Below are positions 20,474 through 28,534 of a stretch of DNA of 64,000 bases, piece by piece. The stretch's first letter is position 1; every line of letters starts with the position of its first letter. The DNA lies in NCBI GenBank assembly GCA_965216885.1, contig OZ244208.1:124001-188000 (forward strand), in the 5' to 3' direction. A program made the position numbers and the translations under genes. Under the pieces are notes generated by a model. It did no database searches and was not told where the DNA came from. It saw only the letters and a list, made by a program, of their open reading frames with translations. The DNA comes from CAYNJG01 sp965216885 (GTDB lineage Bacteria > Planctomycetota > Planctomycetia > Pirellulales > Pirellulaceae).

Positions 20474-21257
20474 TGAATTTACGTGTGGGGTTAAGCTTGG
20501 GGCGGAAGTTGTTAGGTAAGGCAAGCGTGATCAAGTGCGCGCAGTTTCCCTGTCGTTGAAAAAAAGTAACACGTGGAAGAAGACGAATGCGGTTAAAAGA
20601 ACGCACCCAGTAGACGTTGCGTTATTTCACCGTGACGGTTGCGCAGACGGCGAACATTCTGAGGGTTGTGTGACTACGCGATGGTTTTAACCAAAGGCCT
20701 GGCCAAGATTGAAATTATTCGGGAGACAAGGGACTTGCTAGTTATGCAGACTGCGCCGTTATCGACGACGGCATCGAGTCACGATCACTTATTGGAGCAT
20801 GGAGGAGCGGCAAATTACGATCTACCAAGACGTCGAGCAACACAGCGGCATGATCCATGTTCGTCACCTTGACATGCTCCCCGTGGTCTCTTTGCGTTTG
20901 GGTATGACATGGAACCCGATGGATAGCTAGCGACGCGAGTTGCTTTCGTACTTGTGTGGAATCGCATCAACGTGAGGTTTCTGTTGATGTTCGTCTCTGG
21001 CAATTTGACAGCTGGCTGCTGCAAATCTGCCAGGCGCAGCACGAGTCAGCAAGAATGGCTGTGGCCCGCTGTCGAAACAAACGCCGGACCCTGGAAGTGC
21101 GAACAACGATGTCCCACAGCTACGGTCGTCGAATTGAGCCGATTCGTATCCAATATGCTTGTTGCCACGATCCATACGTACGATAATCGTAGCTACACTT
21201 GACAAAGTTCACTGGAGGTGAACCACTCGCAGCAGATTTAGCCGAGGAAATTTCACA
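20474..21257. other. Divergent intergenic region without a supported gene
   Basis: These 784 bp separate the divergently transcribed giant gene and the accessory operon. No reading frame here has convincing protein features. The right end contains two inverted repeats, annotated separately. The left end must contain the promoter of the giant gene, but I see no clear consensus boxes. Confidence 0.6.
21179..21223 (+). promoter_or_regulatory. Candidate promoter/operator of the AAA+/pseudokinase operon
   Basis: A 13-bp palindrome TACGAT-A-ATCGTA (21179-21191) is followed by TTGACA (21199-21204) and a second inverted repeat GTTCAC-TGGAG-GTGAAC (21207-21223), about 35 bp before the first start codon. 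The operon encodes an HTH protein that could bind here (inference). Confidence 0.35.
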
Positions 21258-22091
21258 ATGCCCCACATGTCGCCGAACCCCGATTCGCCGAAACCAGAGG
21301 GAACGGCTCACTATCAGGCAGAAGATGACATCGAGTTACCGCCGATTCTTGAAGGCCAATCCGAGGGCAGCAACCGCGCGGATAATCGGACTTCGTCAGC
21401 TCTCACGGCGAGTTCAAAGCGATTCAAAAAAGCAATCGGCGCGGCATTCGTGATGGGGGCAGTAGCCATCGGCGGCTTTTTTTTTGCGTCCCAAGGCGGT
21501 TCACTCGAAAAACAGCACGAGAATTGGCAGCATGTGGCCGCGGCTGCCAAGGCCTCTACTGACGATGCCCAACAGCTTATTCATTTAGACGCTTCGGGGG
21601 CGTCCGCCCAGAGTGCATCGCTTGAAGTCTCGTCGGCAGACATGAACCGCGCCGCTATGCAGCAAATCCGGATTGCTTTGATGCGAAACGATCTGGTTTC
21701 AGCCTCTGCAGCTTTGCAAGCGGCGCAGAACTTGCCAAGTCCGTCAGCGAATCCAGATGTACGGCTGCCGACAATCGACACGGAAATGGCAACGGCGATC
21801 AAAGAAGGTCGCAAAGAGCTGTATCAAATCGAGCTATTTGATTGCTGCCACGAAGACGGTGATATTGTCGAAGTGCTTGTGAACGGCAAGTCATTCGCAG
21901 CCGTGCCAATCATGCACCAAGGCACGATGGTATCGATTCCATTGGATCGGGGAAGCAACGTAATTACGGTGCGAGGTGTCAAGGATGGCGGTGGCGGAGT
22001 TACGGTTTCATTTCGGACAAGTCGGGGTGAATACTTTGCCCGTTACATGAGCGTGGGCGAAGAACATAGTATGGATGTGATTGTGCAATGA
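21258..22091 (+). CDS. Single-pass membrane protein of unknown function
   Basis: This 277-residue protein has a hydrophilic acidic N-terminus of about 55 residues, a basic stretch (SSKRFKKA) and one transmembrane helix (GAAFVMGAVAIGGFFFASQGG, about residues 60-79). An Ala/Ser/Gln-rich, probably helical periplasmic segment and a C-terminal beta-rich domain follow. The latter contains IELFDCCHEDGDIVEVLVNG, AAVPIMHQGTMVSIPLDRGS and VITVRGVKDGGGGVTVSF. I do not recognise the family. It is the first gene of the operon; GAGG lies about 10 bases before the ATG, and an alternative ATG is three codons in. Its stop overlaps the next ATG (ATGA). It may form the membrane scaffold of the system encoded downstream (inference). 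Confidence 0.72.
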   Translation: MPHMSPNPDSPKPEGTAHYQAEDDIELPPILEGQSEGSNRADNRTSSALTASSKRFKKAIGAAFVMGAVAIGGFFFASQGGSLEKQHENWQHVAAAAKASTDDAQQLIHLDASGASAQSASLEVSSADMNRAAMQQIRIALMRNDLVSASAALQAAQNLPSPSANPDVRLPTIDTEMATAIKEGRKELYQIELFDCCHEDGDIVEVLVNGKSFAAVPIMHQGTMVSIPLDRGSNVITVRGVKDGGGGVTVSFRTSRGEYFARYMSVGEEHSMDVIVQ

Positions 22092-22189
22092 CGTTGTTCA
22101 AATTCATGACGCTCTGGAACGATTATTGGTTCTTCCGCATCAACGTGATCCTGACGGCGGTTGGGATTGTGTACTTGTTTTCACGCTAA
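22088..22189 (+). CDS. 33-residue membrane peptide
   Basis: The start overlaps the preceding stop in an ATGA, so translation is probably coupled. The peptide begins MTLFKFMTLWNDYWFF and continues with one hydrophobic helix (INVILTAVGIVYLFS) that ends in Arg. Small single-helix peptides encoded inside membrane-complex operons are often accessory subunits, but there is no direct evidence here. The next gene starts 36 bp downstream. It has no recognised family, and its short length makes the call less certain than its neighbours. Confidence 0.5.
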   Translation: MTLFKFMTLWNDYWFFRINVILTAVGIVYLFSR

Positions 22190-22225
22190 CAAAGCCAACC
22201 TCGTGCCAAACCAAGAAAGAATCCC

Positions 22226-23413
22226 GTGGGACTGCGAACGGCGAAAATCCTGCAAGCGTTCTTCGTCGTCATGTTGGCATGGTACGTCTATTCTGTGCTG
22301 GGCGGATGGCACTGGCTGATCGGCTTCCTATTGCTGTTGGTGTCCCTCGCGAACGCAGCAACGATCTGGATGCTTCGAGAAAATCGTGAAACACTTGCCA
22401 AGCTCTGCCGCAAGCCATTCGTCAACAAATACGTTAGCGGTATCTGCTACCTAACGGGACAGCAGATGCCAATGGATGAGCGCCCCGGAGCCACAGTCGA
22501 CGCACTTCTGCTTCGTTCAAATAGCGACTTCCAGATCGCTGGCCGTCGGGCGAAAGCGATAGTCCGCGGCCACGACGAAGTGATTGACCGAGCCCTTTCA
22601 CGGGTCTTCGAAAACATTACTCTGCGCAAGTCACGTCGCCATAGCAAGTCGCTTGGACCTGTCGCTTCGTTTCTCTTGCTGGGAGACGAAGGAATCGGAA
22701 AGCGGTACTTGGCACGTGTCTTGTCCAAGCTGCTCTATCGCTCCGGTCGCGTCGAAATCTTCGAGTGCGACCGCATCACACCCGAATCGCTTGTTGGAAT
22801 CAAAGGTCGTCCCGGCGATCTGTTGGAAATTGTCCGTCGAGAACCGTTTCAACTGCTCATTTTCGAGCGAATTGAACAAGCATCGGCGGAGGTGGCCGGA
22901 GTGCTTTCACGCCTACTTTCGACTGGGCAGTTAACACAGCCAGGCGGCGAATCGGCTGTTTCGTTTCAGCATACGACGATCGTCTTTACAACCAAGCCTT
23001 CCGATTCGATTGCGAATCTGGACGAAGCGGTGCTGGGGCGATCCGCGTGGCAACAAAGGGTGATCGAGTATCTACGCGATGAGCGTCAACTCGACAGCGG
23101 AATGCTCAGTTCAGTCGATGAAGTCCTGCTTTGCGATTCTCCTTCCGATGAAGTGAAAGCCGAAGTGATTTCGTTGCTTTTACAGAAGGAATGCCGGGCT
23201 CATGGCATCGAGCTTTCCCATGTTGATCCAATCATCCTCGGAGCGCAGGTTCTGCAACTCGATGATGCGACCGGCTTTGCCCACGCGCCAAGTCGAATCA
23301 AGAAGCTGTTGAGCAGACCGTTGGTGGCGGCCGCTGCCGATGAACACGACTCGTTGTCCCTCCGTGTAGCAACTGGCACGCCGCGAACCAAATTGACAAA
23401 TGCGATTAGGTGA
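22226..23413 (+). CDS. Membrane-anchored AAA+ protein with degenerate ATPase motifs
   Basis: This 395-residue protein has two hydrophobic segments at the N-terminus (ILQAFFVVMLAWYVYSVLGG and WLIGFLLLLVSLANAATIWM) and then a Clp-like AAA+ core. The Walker A position reads LLGDEGIGKRYLA, with Arg where Thr/Ser normally follows the Lys. The Walker B position reads LLIFERIEQAS, where Clp proteins have a DE pair. Sensor and lid regions look shortened. It probably binds nucleotide poorly or not at all and may be a structural partner of the intact ATPase encoded next. The start is a GTG at 22226. The stop lies 4 bp before the best start of the next gene. Confidence 0.72.
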   Translation: MGLRTAKILQAFFVVMLAWYVYSVLGGWHWLIGFLLLLVSLANAATIWMLRENRETLAKLCRKPFVNKYVSGICYLTGQQMPMDERPGATVDALLLRSNSDFQIAGRRAKAIVRGHDEVIDRALSRVFENITLRKSRRHSKSLGPVASFLLLGDEGIGKRYLARVLSKLLYRSGRVEIFECDRITPESLVGIKGRPGDLLEIVRREPFQLLIFERIEQASAEVAGVLSRLLSTGQLTQPGGESAVSFQHTTIVFTTKPSDSIANLDEAVLGRSAWQQRVIEYLRDERQLDSGMLSSVDEVLLCDSPSDEVKAEVISLLLQKECRAHGIELSHVDPIILGAQVLQLDDATGFAHAPSRIKKLLSRPLVAAAADEHDSLSLRVATGTPRTKLTNAIR

Positions 23414-23417
23414 TTTC

Positions 23418-24407
23418 ATGGACCCACTCGACATCACGGACAAAGACCGCCTGCTTGATATGTTGGCTGCTCGACGACAAGGGAACGCTCGTCTGATCGA
23501 CGAAGCGGAAATGGCGTCGACGATCAAGAAGCGAGTTCGCGGACAGGATCACATTGTCGATGACCTGTCTCGTTTTATTCGGCTTCAATGGGGAAAAGAA
23601 CGTCGTGGAAAGCCGATTGCAAGCCTACTCTTCGTTGGACCTCCCGCCACCGGTAAAACGGAACTCGCGAAAGCTATGGCCGAGTATCTGTTCGAAGACG
23701 AGAAGCATATGCTGCGATTCGATTGCAGCGAGTTCTCTGGGGCGGAAGGCAAAACGCGTTTGATCGGGACGCCGGGTGGCTACGTTGATTCCGACAAAGG
23801 CGGACAACTAACTCGGCCAATGCTATCCAATCCGAAGCGGCTTGTACTATTTGATGAGATTGAAAAAGCTTACTCAGGAATCTTCGATCTGTTGCTTTCC
23901 ATGATGGGCGAAGGTCGCCTTACTGAGCAGGGTTCCGGCAAGGTTGCCGACTTTACTCAGGCTCTTATCGTGCTCACCAGTAACGCGGAGCATGAATCAA
24001 TAGGCAAGTTAACGGAACAGTTTGACGACCAGTTCGAGCTTGGCAACGCCGTCCGTTCTGTCTTGAAAGACGCCAAGACGTTTCGCCCCGAGATTATCAG
24101 TCGTTTCGATCAGGTTTACGTCTTCAAGCCGCTAGAAGGAATTGTCAATGCAGAGATCGCCGCGTTGAAAATCGCGAAAGCCGCTGAGGAATATGGCGTG
24201 GAGATCGAACACATTGATGCCGAAATCGTCTTCCAGATTATGGAATTGGGAGACGCGGCGAATGACACGCGCGAACTGACTCGGCTGGTGGATGCGAAGC
24301 TCGGTGAGTTGTTACTGTCAGCTCGCGAACAAGGACTTGAGCGAGTCCAGATCGGTCTCGGCGATGATGGCAAACCAAAATTGACTGCGACCGGTGAATC
24401 AGAGTAG
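23418..24407 (+). CDS. ClpB/ClpA D2-type AAA+ ATPase
   Basis: This 329-residue single-ring AAA+ protein has intact motifs: RVRGQDHIVDDL at the start of the domain, Walker A GPPATGKTELAKAMAEYLF, Walker B LVLFDEIEKAY, sensor 1 LIVLTSNA and an Arg-finger region FRPEIISRFDQVYVF. A C-terminal small domain follows (NDTRELTRLVDAKLGELLL). It resembles the second ATPase module of ClpB/ClpA but lacks the N domain, first ring and middle domain. The ATG at 23418 has AGGTGA just upstream at 23408-23413; an ATG at 23400 overlaps the previous gene and has weaker support. It probably powers remodelling or movement in a membrane complex with the preceding degenerate AAA+ protein (inference). Confidence 0.82.
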   Translation: MDPLDITDKDRLLDMLAARRQGNARLIDEAEMASTIKKRVRGQDHIVDDLSRFIRLQWGKERRGKPIASLLFVGPPATGKTELAKAMAEYLFEDEKHMLRFDCSEFSGAEGKTRLIGTPGGYVDSDKGGQLTRPMLSNPKRLVLFDEIEKAYSGIFDLLLSMMGEGRLTEQGSGKVADFTQALIVLTSNAEHESIGKLTEQFDDQFELGNAVRSVLKDAKTFRPEIISRFDQVYVFKPLEGIVNAEIAALKIAKAAEEYGVEIEHIDAEIVFQIMELGDAANDTRELTRLVDAKLGELLLSAREQGLERVQIGLGDDGKPKLTATGESE

Positions 24408-24420
24408 CGGGACTTCGTCG

Positions 24421-25470
24421 ATGGAACCAGAGCAGAACAAGTTTCGAGCCGATCCGCTGTTACTACGACGGTTGCGCATTGCCGAAAACCTTTCGGCTCA
24501 AGACATTCAGAAAATGAGCGGCCTCAGCAAAGACACGGTCCGAAAAATCCTACGTGGCGAACCCGTATTTCTCAGCACTCTCCATGACGTCGTGTCCACG
24601 GTGTTCAACATCAGTGATGTAAACGACGTACTTCACCCGGAAGAACTGGCAAAGCTAGGAAAACAAACTGAGGTATCTGAAGACGGGCGAGTCCTCGAGT
24701 GGAAAATCGCACAATATCTGAGCGGTTGGAAGGAAACATCGAACGGTTTGCAGTTTCAATTGACGAAGCTCGACCATCGGTTTCTTAAGGATCGCTTCGC
24801 CCGTGGGAAGTGCTACGAACTACGTCACATGACGACCGCTGAACGAGCTGAAGTCGAAACGCATTTGCGACGGCATATCGAAGTTTGTGACCTGATCGGG
24901 AACCATCCAAACATAGCGAAGAACGTGACTGCCGCTTACGTCAACGACCTGTGGTGGGTTCTCGACGTTTGGGAAGAGGGCGAGACGCTTACAGAACGGC
25001 TTAGGGCTGGTGCGATGGGTGAATACGAACTGAAGTTCATCATGACTGGGATAGCCAGCGGACTAGCGAGGCTCCATGAAGTGGACATCATTCGTCGCGA
25101 ACTCAACCCCGATTCGATCATTCTTCGCAAGAGTAGCGACCGCCCCGTGTTGACGGACATGGAGCTTGCAAAAATCGCTGAATCAGGTGCAACCGTCTCA
25201 CCGAAGGAATGGCCGGACGACCCATATCGAGCACTTGAAGTCACCGGCAACACGCCGATCGATATTCGCGCGGACCTTTACAGTTGGGGAAGAACCTTTG
25301 TTCATGCTGCGACCGGAAAGTTAGGCGAACGTGGTGCCGAGTCTCTGCCTAGCAAGGGCTTTATTCCTGAGCCCGTACGTGAAGTCGCCCTGCAGTCTGT
25401 TGAGCTGATACCAGACGCCCGTCCGAGCGACATGAAGGTCGTTCTCAAGGCACTTGAGGGCTGGATATGA
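24421..25470 (+). CDS. HTH-pseudokinase fusion
   Basis: Residues about 8-60 form an XRE-like helix-turn-helix (LRIAENLSAQDIQKMSGLS, then KDTVRKILRGE). A linker and a kinase-like domain (from about residue 110) follow. The kinase motifs are altered: the catalytic loop reads IIRRELNPDSIIL instead of HRDLKPEN, and the metal-binding DFG position reads TDMELAK. The later fold is kept (DIRADLYSWGRTFVHAATGK). It is therefore probably a pseudokinase that senses or scaffolds rather than phosphorylates. The ATG at 24421 follows the previous stop by 13 bp, with GGGA about 8 bases upstream; a GTG at 24394 is possible. The stop overlaps the next ATG (ATGA). It could regulate the operon by binding DNA (inference). 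Confidence 0.75.
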   Translation: MEPEQNKFRADPLLLRRLRIAENLSAQDIQKMSGLSKDTVRKILRGEPVFLSTLHDVVSTVFNISDVNDVLHPEELAKLGKQTEVSEDGRVLEWKIAQYLSGWKETSNGLQFQLTKLDHRFLKDRFARGKCYELRHMTTAERAEVETHLRRHIEVCDLIGNHPNIAKNVTAAYVNDLWWVLDVWEEGETLTERLRAGAMGEYELKFIMTGIASGLARLHEVDIIRRELNPDSIILRKSSDRPVLTDMELAKIAESGATVSPKEWPDDPYRALEVTGNTPIDIRADLYSWGRTFVHAATGKLGERGAESLPSKGFIPEPVREVALQSVELIPDARPSDMKVVLKALEGWI

Positions 25471-26888
25471 GCCGAAAACTATTCGAGTTCTTCTTCGATC
25501 CAGCCGAGTTGGAGCCCTTCTATTCAGAGCTGACTGGAGCTCGGCGACCATTCACTCAGAACGTTTCCGGTCCGAAGAAAACAAGCAAGAGAAATCCGCC
25601 AAGCAATAGCGTGTGGCCAACCCAAACAAAAGAGCGGCCATCTGAAGGGTCGGAATCGGGCAGTTTGCCCATTGAACCGATATCTTCCGATACGGATGGG
25701 GACGCATTGGTCGCTAAATCTTCCATCGAAACATCCAGCAACCAGAAAGACGACATCGAATCGGCTAAGGAGACAGTCGCTCCACTCGCCAAACCGGCAC
25801 AACCAACCTCTGAAACGGTCTCGAACGAAGACACTAGTGCAAGTGAAGAAACGAATGCGTCGACACGAACGCGGGTTCGTAATATGCTCAGCGTGCACGC
25901 GCTGGGGCAGTATGTGTTCTGTGCTCGATCGGCGATTCTCGCGGCCGAACGTGGAGACGAAAGGGACATTGACGAGCCGCCACCGCGACTGACGTTCCTG
26001 CCAAATTTCGACCTGGAAAGAATCGAAGAGCTGCTATCAAGGTCGCTGAAACAATTGTTACTGGCGGTAGTTCTGATCATTGGCCTGATGGTGTCCATGA
26101 CCCTGTCGTCCCAAGATCAAAACCCAACTCAATTCAATCTTGCTGCGATAACATTCTTCTTCGCCTTGCTTTGGACGGCTCACCTCATCACGTCCATCAT
26201 CCAACTAACGATCCGTCGTATCGCTGCACTGCGCGCGGAGGTCCGCGAGCCTGAACCGCCCTTTGATGGGACGCAACCCGTTAACTGGTGGTCGATGCTC
26301 AATGCGGGGTTCGAACCGATCAAATACCAGCGGCCCTTCCAGCATCCAGAGCTGCCGTTGGAGGGCTGTCCGTGGCGTGTTTTGCAGAAGGAAAGCTTGC
26401 GAATTCCGGTAATTCGAACCGGTGGCGATCGGCTCGGAAACGGCAAGGGGAAACTCTTCCCAAAGCATGAAGTTCGCCTTACGGCATACGCGTTGCTGCT
26501 GGAAGCGGATGGCCACCTCAAGGTTCCGTATGGACTGGTATTCCCGGTAGATTCACCACGCGGTTTAGCGTTCGCGATCACCGACAATCACCGCAGACAG
26601 GCCGCTCAACTTCTGACTGAATTTGAGCAGAAACTAAACGAGTCTCAGCAGCGAGACATTCATCCTGGCCTGCCAGATCATCGCAACCGATGCGCGAATT
26701 GTGATTACGGAAAGCCGATCGCAACTTCGCTCCGGGAGGTCGCATCGGCGCGAAAAGCGGGGGAGCAAATCGTGGTACTTCAAGGCCGATCCGATGAGGT
26801 CTTTCACTGCGATTGCGGCGATCGGTTCGGTTCTGCACCGCCCCACCGCGACTCAGTCCGCAAGGGACTTCGGGCGATACTGGAGTAA
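25467..26888 (+). CDS. Cas4-like protein with an inserted membrane hairpin
   Basis: This 473-residue protein has a Ser/Thr/Glu-rich disordered N-terminus (about 40-135). A Cas4-type opening motif follows (SVHALGQYVFCARSAILAAE, Cys near residue 151). Then come two transmembrane helices (QLLLAVVLIIGLMVSMTLSS; FFFALLWTAHLITSIIQLTI) and a PD-(D/E)XK-like core (KHEVRLTAYALLLEADGHLK, YGLVFPVDS). The C-terminus is Cys-rich (RCANCDYGKP near residue 409, and CDCG near residue 449). One early Cys plus late Cys residues recalls the Fe-S ligands of Cas4/AddB nucleases. I cannot point to an intact Glu-x-Lys in the usual place, so nuclease activity is uncertain. No cas1, cas2 or CRISPR array is present. 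It is the last gene of the operon. Confidence 0.62.
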   Translation: MSRKLFEFFFDPAELEPFYSELTGARRPFTQNVSGPKKTSKRNPPSNSVWPTQTKERPSEGSESGSLPIEPISSDTDGDALVAKSSIETSSNQKDDIESAKETVAPLAKPAQPTSETVSNEDTSASEETNASTRTRVRNMLSVHALGQYVFCARSAILAAERGDERDIDEPPPRLTFLPNFDLERIEELLSRSLKQLLLAVVLIIGLMVSMTLSSQDQNPTQFNLAAITFFFALLWTAHLITSIIQLTIRRIAALRAEVREPEPPFDGTQPVNWWSMLNAGFEPIKYQRPFQHPELPLEGCPWRVLQKESLRIPVIRTGGDRLGNGKGKLFPKHEVRLTAYALLLEADGHLKVPYGLVFPVDSPRGLAFAITDNHRRQAAQLLTEFEQKLNESQQRDIHPGLPDHRNRCANCDYGKPIATSLREVASARKAGEQIVVLQGRSDEVFHCDCGDRFGSAPPHRDSVRKGLRAILE

Positions 26889-26901
26889 GATCGCGCCTGT
26901 T

Positions 26902-27906
26902 TCATTTCGATGGGCCGCGCCGAAACAGGCCGCAGATGGTGGCAATCTTGTCCACAACTATGGTCTCGACTCTATTGAGACGAGTACCTTTTTTCATCGC
27001 GAAGTGGAGCTCATCCCATGCCGCAAGCCAATCGTGCGACGTCGAAAACCGTTCGTCTGGATGAAACGCAAGCCCCTTGCCAATACAGTCGTCCAGCAGC
27101 TTGATGCTACGACGAGGCAAGCGTTCGGCGACAACTAAATTGGAAGGTTGCTCGTAGGAGTTGGCCATCTTCGACGCAAGATTCGGCATTCCAGCTCGTC
27201 CGCCCAATCCACCATATGGCACCTTGAGCGTAAGCAACTCGTAGGCGACCATCGACAGCGAGAACATATCCGACTGGAAGTCCTCGGCTGCATGACCGGC
27301 AAGTCTTTCGGGTGCCGCATACGGTTGGGTGACGCCATCGCCCGCAGCTTTCGTAGCGGTCTTTTCAATTGTCCAGGCTGATCCGAAATCGACGAGAACA
27401 AGCTGCGTTGTGCCACTGGTGAGAATGATGTTCGCGGGCGAGATGTCGCCATGAACAACGTTCGCTTTGCGATGATAGTGGGACACTCCATGCACCAGTC
27501 CGCGAGTGAGTCGAACGACCTCTGATACGCTCGGGCGTGGCGTCTTTTTCTGCCGAATTGCATCGAGATACTGACGTAGATTCGTACCACTCACCCACGC
27601 GGCGACGACGAACAAATCGTCGCCTTGCCGTGCAAAATCTACGATACCGGGGAAGTTACGATTGCCATTTGGGCCACTCATTCGGCGCAGCGTTTCGATC
27701 GATTGTTGTGTCGTTTCCGCCTTCAAAAGCTTGTACAGAATGCGGTAGTCACCGTGCGGTCCGGCGTGTGGATCGAAGACTCGAAACGCGCCGCGCCGAC
27801 TGAGTTTTTCGAGTGCGAAATAGGTCCGGCCGCGCACACGGAAAGTCTCCAAGACCTTCTCGGTTTTGCCTCGAAAACGAATCGTTTTTCGTTCAGAATT
27901 CGACAT
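26902..27906 (-). CDS. Serine/threonine protein kinase
   Basis: This is a complete bacterial Hanks-type kinase of 334 residues. The catalytic loop is HGDISPANIIL, the metal-binding motif VDFGSAW, and the activation-segment end YAAPERLAGHAAEDFQSD. A candidate VAIK-type Lys lies in YRILYKLL. The N-terminal lobe has an unusual glycine loop (EKLSRRGAFRVFDP), and no transmembrane or sensor domain follows. It is encoded convergently to the operon holding the HTH-pseudokinase; the two 3' ends are 13 bp apart. An active kinase beside a pseudokinase suggests a regulatory pair, although they are on separate transcripts. The start is the ATG at 27906. Confidence 0.85.
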   Translation of the reverse strand: MSNSERKTIRFRGKTEKVLETFRVRGRTYFALEKLSRRGAFRVFDPHAGPHGDYRILYKLLKAETTQQSIETLRRMSGPNGNRNFPGIVDFARQGDDLFVVAAWVSGTNLRQYLDAIRQKKTPRPSVSEVVRLTRGLVHGVSHYHRKANVVHGDISPANIILTSGTTQLVLVDFGSAWTIEKTATKAAGDGVTQPYAAPERLAGHAAEDFQSDMFSLSMVAYELLTLKVPYGGLGGRAGMPNLASKMANSYEQPSNLVVAERLPRRSIKLLDDCIGKGLAFHPDERFSTSHDWLAAWDELHFAMKKGTRLNRVETIVVDKIATICGLFRRGPSK

Positions 27907-28162
27907 GCTGCACTGGTGGTCGTTGGCGAATGACGGCTTTCTAGTGAGCCGCGACTCCGCACCAAGGTTGCGCCGCGTTTTTGGGGACTAATCGTTGTTA
28001 CATACAAGAATAGTCGGAAATGCCCTCTAAGTACCCGTCAACTAGGTACTTAGCAGCGTTGAGACACTCGATTTTTCGTGGGGGAGCTTGTCGCATTTTT
28101 CGCCCCCAAGGTTGAGACACGCATTTTAGGCGTTTTCAGAACGCCAGTCGTGGACTTCCAGC
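27907..28162. promoter_or_regulatory. Divergent regulatory region with inverted and direct repeats
   Basis: This stretch lies between the kinase and the second operon. A perfect inverted repeat TAAGTACC-N9-GGTACTTA spans 28029-28053. GTTGAGACAC occurs twice, at 28058-28067 and 28111-28120. No gene is evident. The repeats look like operator sites for the divergent genes, but the binding protein is unknown. Confidence 0.45.
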
Positions 28163-28190
28163 GTCTCAGAATAGCCCCAGAGTCGTCTCC
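28163..28190 (+). promoter_or_regulatory. Shared upstream motif, copy A
   Basis: GTCTCAGAATAGCCCCAGAG followed by TCGTCTCC; the 14-nt core TCTCAGAATAGCCC is identical in three places in this window. It ends 65 bp before the GTG of the second operon. A small hairpin AACTG-ACCT-CAGTT (28227-28240) lies between the motif and the ribosome-binding site. Confidence 0.6.
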
Positions 28191-28255
28191 GTGGGGACAT
28201 CGTCTCCGCAACAATTTCAAGCACTCAACTGACCTCAGTTCTGGGAGACGAAGCA

Positions 28256-28534
28256 GTGCTTACCTTCTTCGATTATTTGCGGCAACGAGCGTTCGAATCG
28301 GTGCTTTCGGGCGCACAGGACGCTCTCAACTTTCTGGAGAGGCAAAAGTCCTTCAACGAGTCGAAAAAGCATTTGCTGAAGCCGGCGGAATCTCCCTTCG
28401 ACGAATCTCCGCAGGCGCCTCGCAAGAAGGTTGCCGACAAGATTGCGACTCCACCACCGAAAGGTGACGACAAGCCGATCGAACCGCCACGCGATCGCGG
28501 ACGACCCGTGAACGAAGCGAGGCAAAATCAATGA
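28256..28534 (+). CDS. Small hypothetical protein, first gene of the transfer-like operon
   Basis: This 92-residue protein has an amphipathic helical N-terminal half (LTFFDYLRQRAFESVLSGAQ, then DALNFLERQK) and a Pro/Lys/Arg-rich, probably disordered C-terminus. The start is a GTG preceded by GGGAG. The stop overlaps the next start (ATGA), which argues that the frame is real and translationally coupled. I do not recognise the family. It could be a small accessory or DNA-associated factor for the replication-relaxation-like proteins encoded next (inference). Confidence 0.6.
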   Translation: MLTFFDYLRQRAFESVLSGAQDALNFLERQKSFNESKKHLLKPAESPFDESPQAPRKKVADKIATPPPKGDDKPIEPPRDRGRPVNEARQNQ

